Shown here one piece after another: positions 63,627-64,000 of a DNA stretch of 64,000 bases. The notes under the pieces were generated by a model that did not search any database, had not been told where the DNA came from, and saw only the letters and a program-made list of their open reading frames with translations. Position 1 is the first letter of the stretch. Each line of letters starts with the position of its first letter. The DNA is taken from positions 23,791,332-23,855,331 of the forward strand of contig NC_092649.1 of assembly GCF_032118995.1 (NCBI RefSeq), given 5' to 3'. Position numbers and translations under genes: made by a program. This DNA comes from Asterias amurensis. Lineage: Eukaryota > Echinodermata > Asteroidea > Forcipulatida > Asteriidae.

Positions 63627-63899
63627 GTAAGCCGTTCTTATTCCAGTGTGGTAAATGAAGTACAGCATTCAACCAAAAGTGCCAATAATGTTCAGGTTTT
63701 TTACTTCTCTGTATAACAACAAATAATATACATTTTTCTTACCAAACAAAACACTGGTGATTTGTGTTGCCTTGGGACATCCCAAAGCCAATAGTATTTT
63801 TTGAGGAGTGACAATACCCTCCCGTGCTAACATGTGTATCACAAGTCGTACGTGTAGGATAGATTACACTGTTTGAGCAAAAAAAATAAATTCTACATT

Positions 63900-64000
63900 A
63901 ACGTCCGTCGATATCGGTTTTTTCCCATAACCGATATATCCAAAATTTAATATCGAGTATACTCGATATATCGAGTATTTCCCGCGCGCAAGATGAAGCC
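63900..64000. repeat. GATATATC-rich palindromic repeat at the window edge
   Basis: CGATATCGG, ATATCGAGTATACTCGATAT and CGAGTATTTCCCGCG form nested palindromes similar in style to family D, but the termini differ. The element continues beyond the window. Confidence 0.4.

Overview
This is a 64-kb piece of an AT-rich, intron-rich animal nuclear genome. Four genes are recognised by protein similarity recalled from memory (TMEM43, RIBC2, HDAC11 and a PPM1H-type phosphatase). A fifth spliced gene encodes a coiled-coil protein I do not recognise. Short exons, GT-AG introns full of small inverted-repeat elements, vertebrate-like protein sequences and the repeat families suggest an invertebrate deuterostome, most likely an echinoderm and perhaps a sea star. 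That placement is inference.

Layout. 620-9448 (+): last five exons of TMEM43; the 5' end is outside the window. One 75-bp exon is tandemly triplicated and the following 4-kb intron is a graveyard of LINE, Crypton and SINE pieces. 9449-17134: repeats and unassigned DNA. 17135-20541 (-): three-exon coiled-coil gene. 20542-22291: divergent promoter region. 22292-25444 (+): RIBC2, complete in five exons. 25445-32337: intergenic, mostly short repeats. 32338-47907 (-): HDAC11, complete in nine exons over 15.6 kb. 47908-49062: second divergent promoter region. 49063-63626 (+): first five coding exons of a PPM1H-type phosphatase; the gene runs off the right edge.

Functionally the genes are unrelated housekeeping or cell-biological loci: an ER/nuclear-envelope membrane protein, a ciliary doublet-microtubule protein, a class IV deacylase and a PP2C phosphatase. 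The coiled-coil gene and RIBC2 are head to head and may share a ciliary promoter. TMEM43 and HDAC11 both lie on human 3p25, so their proximity may be an ancient linkage.

Most of the remaining DNA is transposon-derived. There are at least ten families of non-autonomous inverted-repeat elements, several with recognisable target-site duplications (TTAA, or 8 bp as in hAT elements), three tRNA-derived SINE families and several 5'-truncated LINE ends. I saw no convincing virus-derived element, CRISPR array or functional tRNA. I found no undescribed multi-gene system. The most unusual items are the exon triplication that captured transposon sequence in TMEM43, and an HDAC11 stop codon that lies in a retroelement tail.
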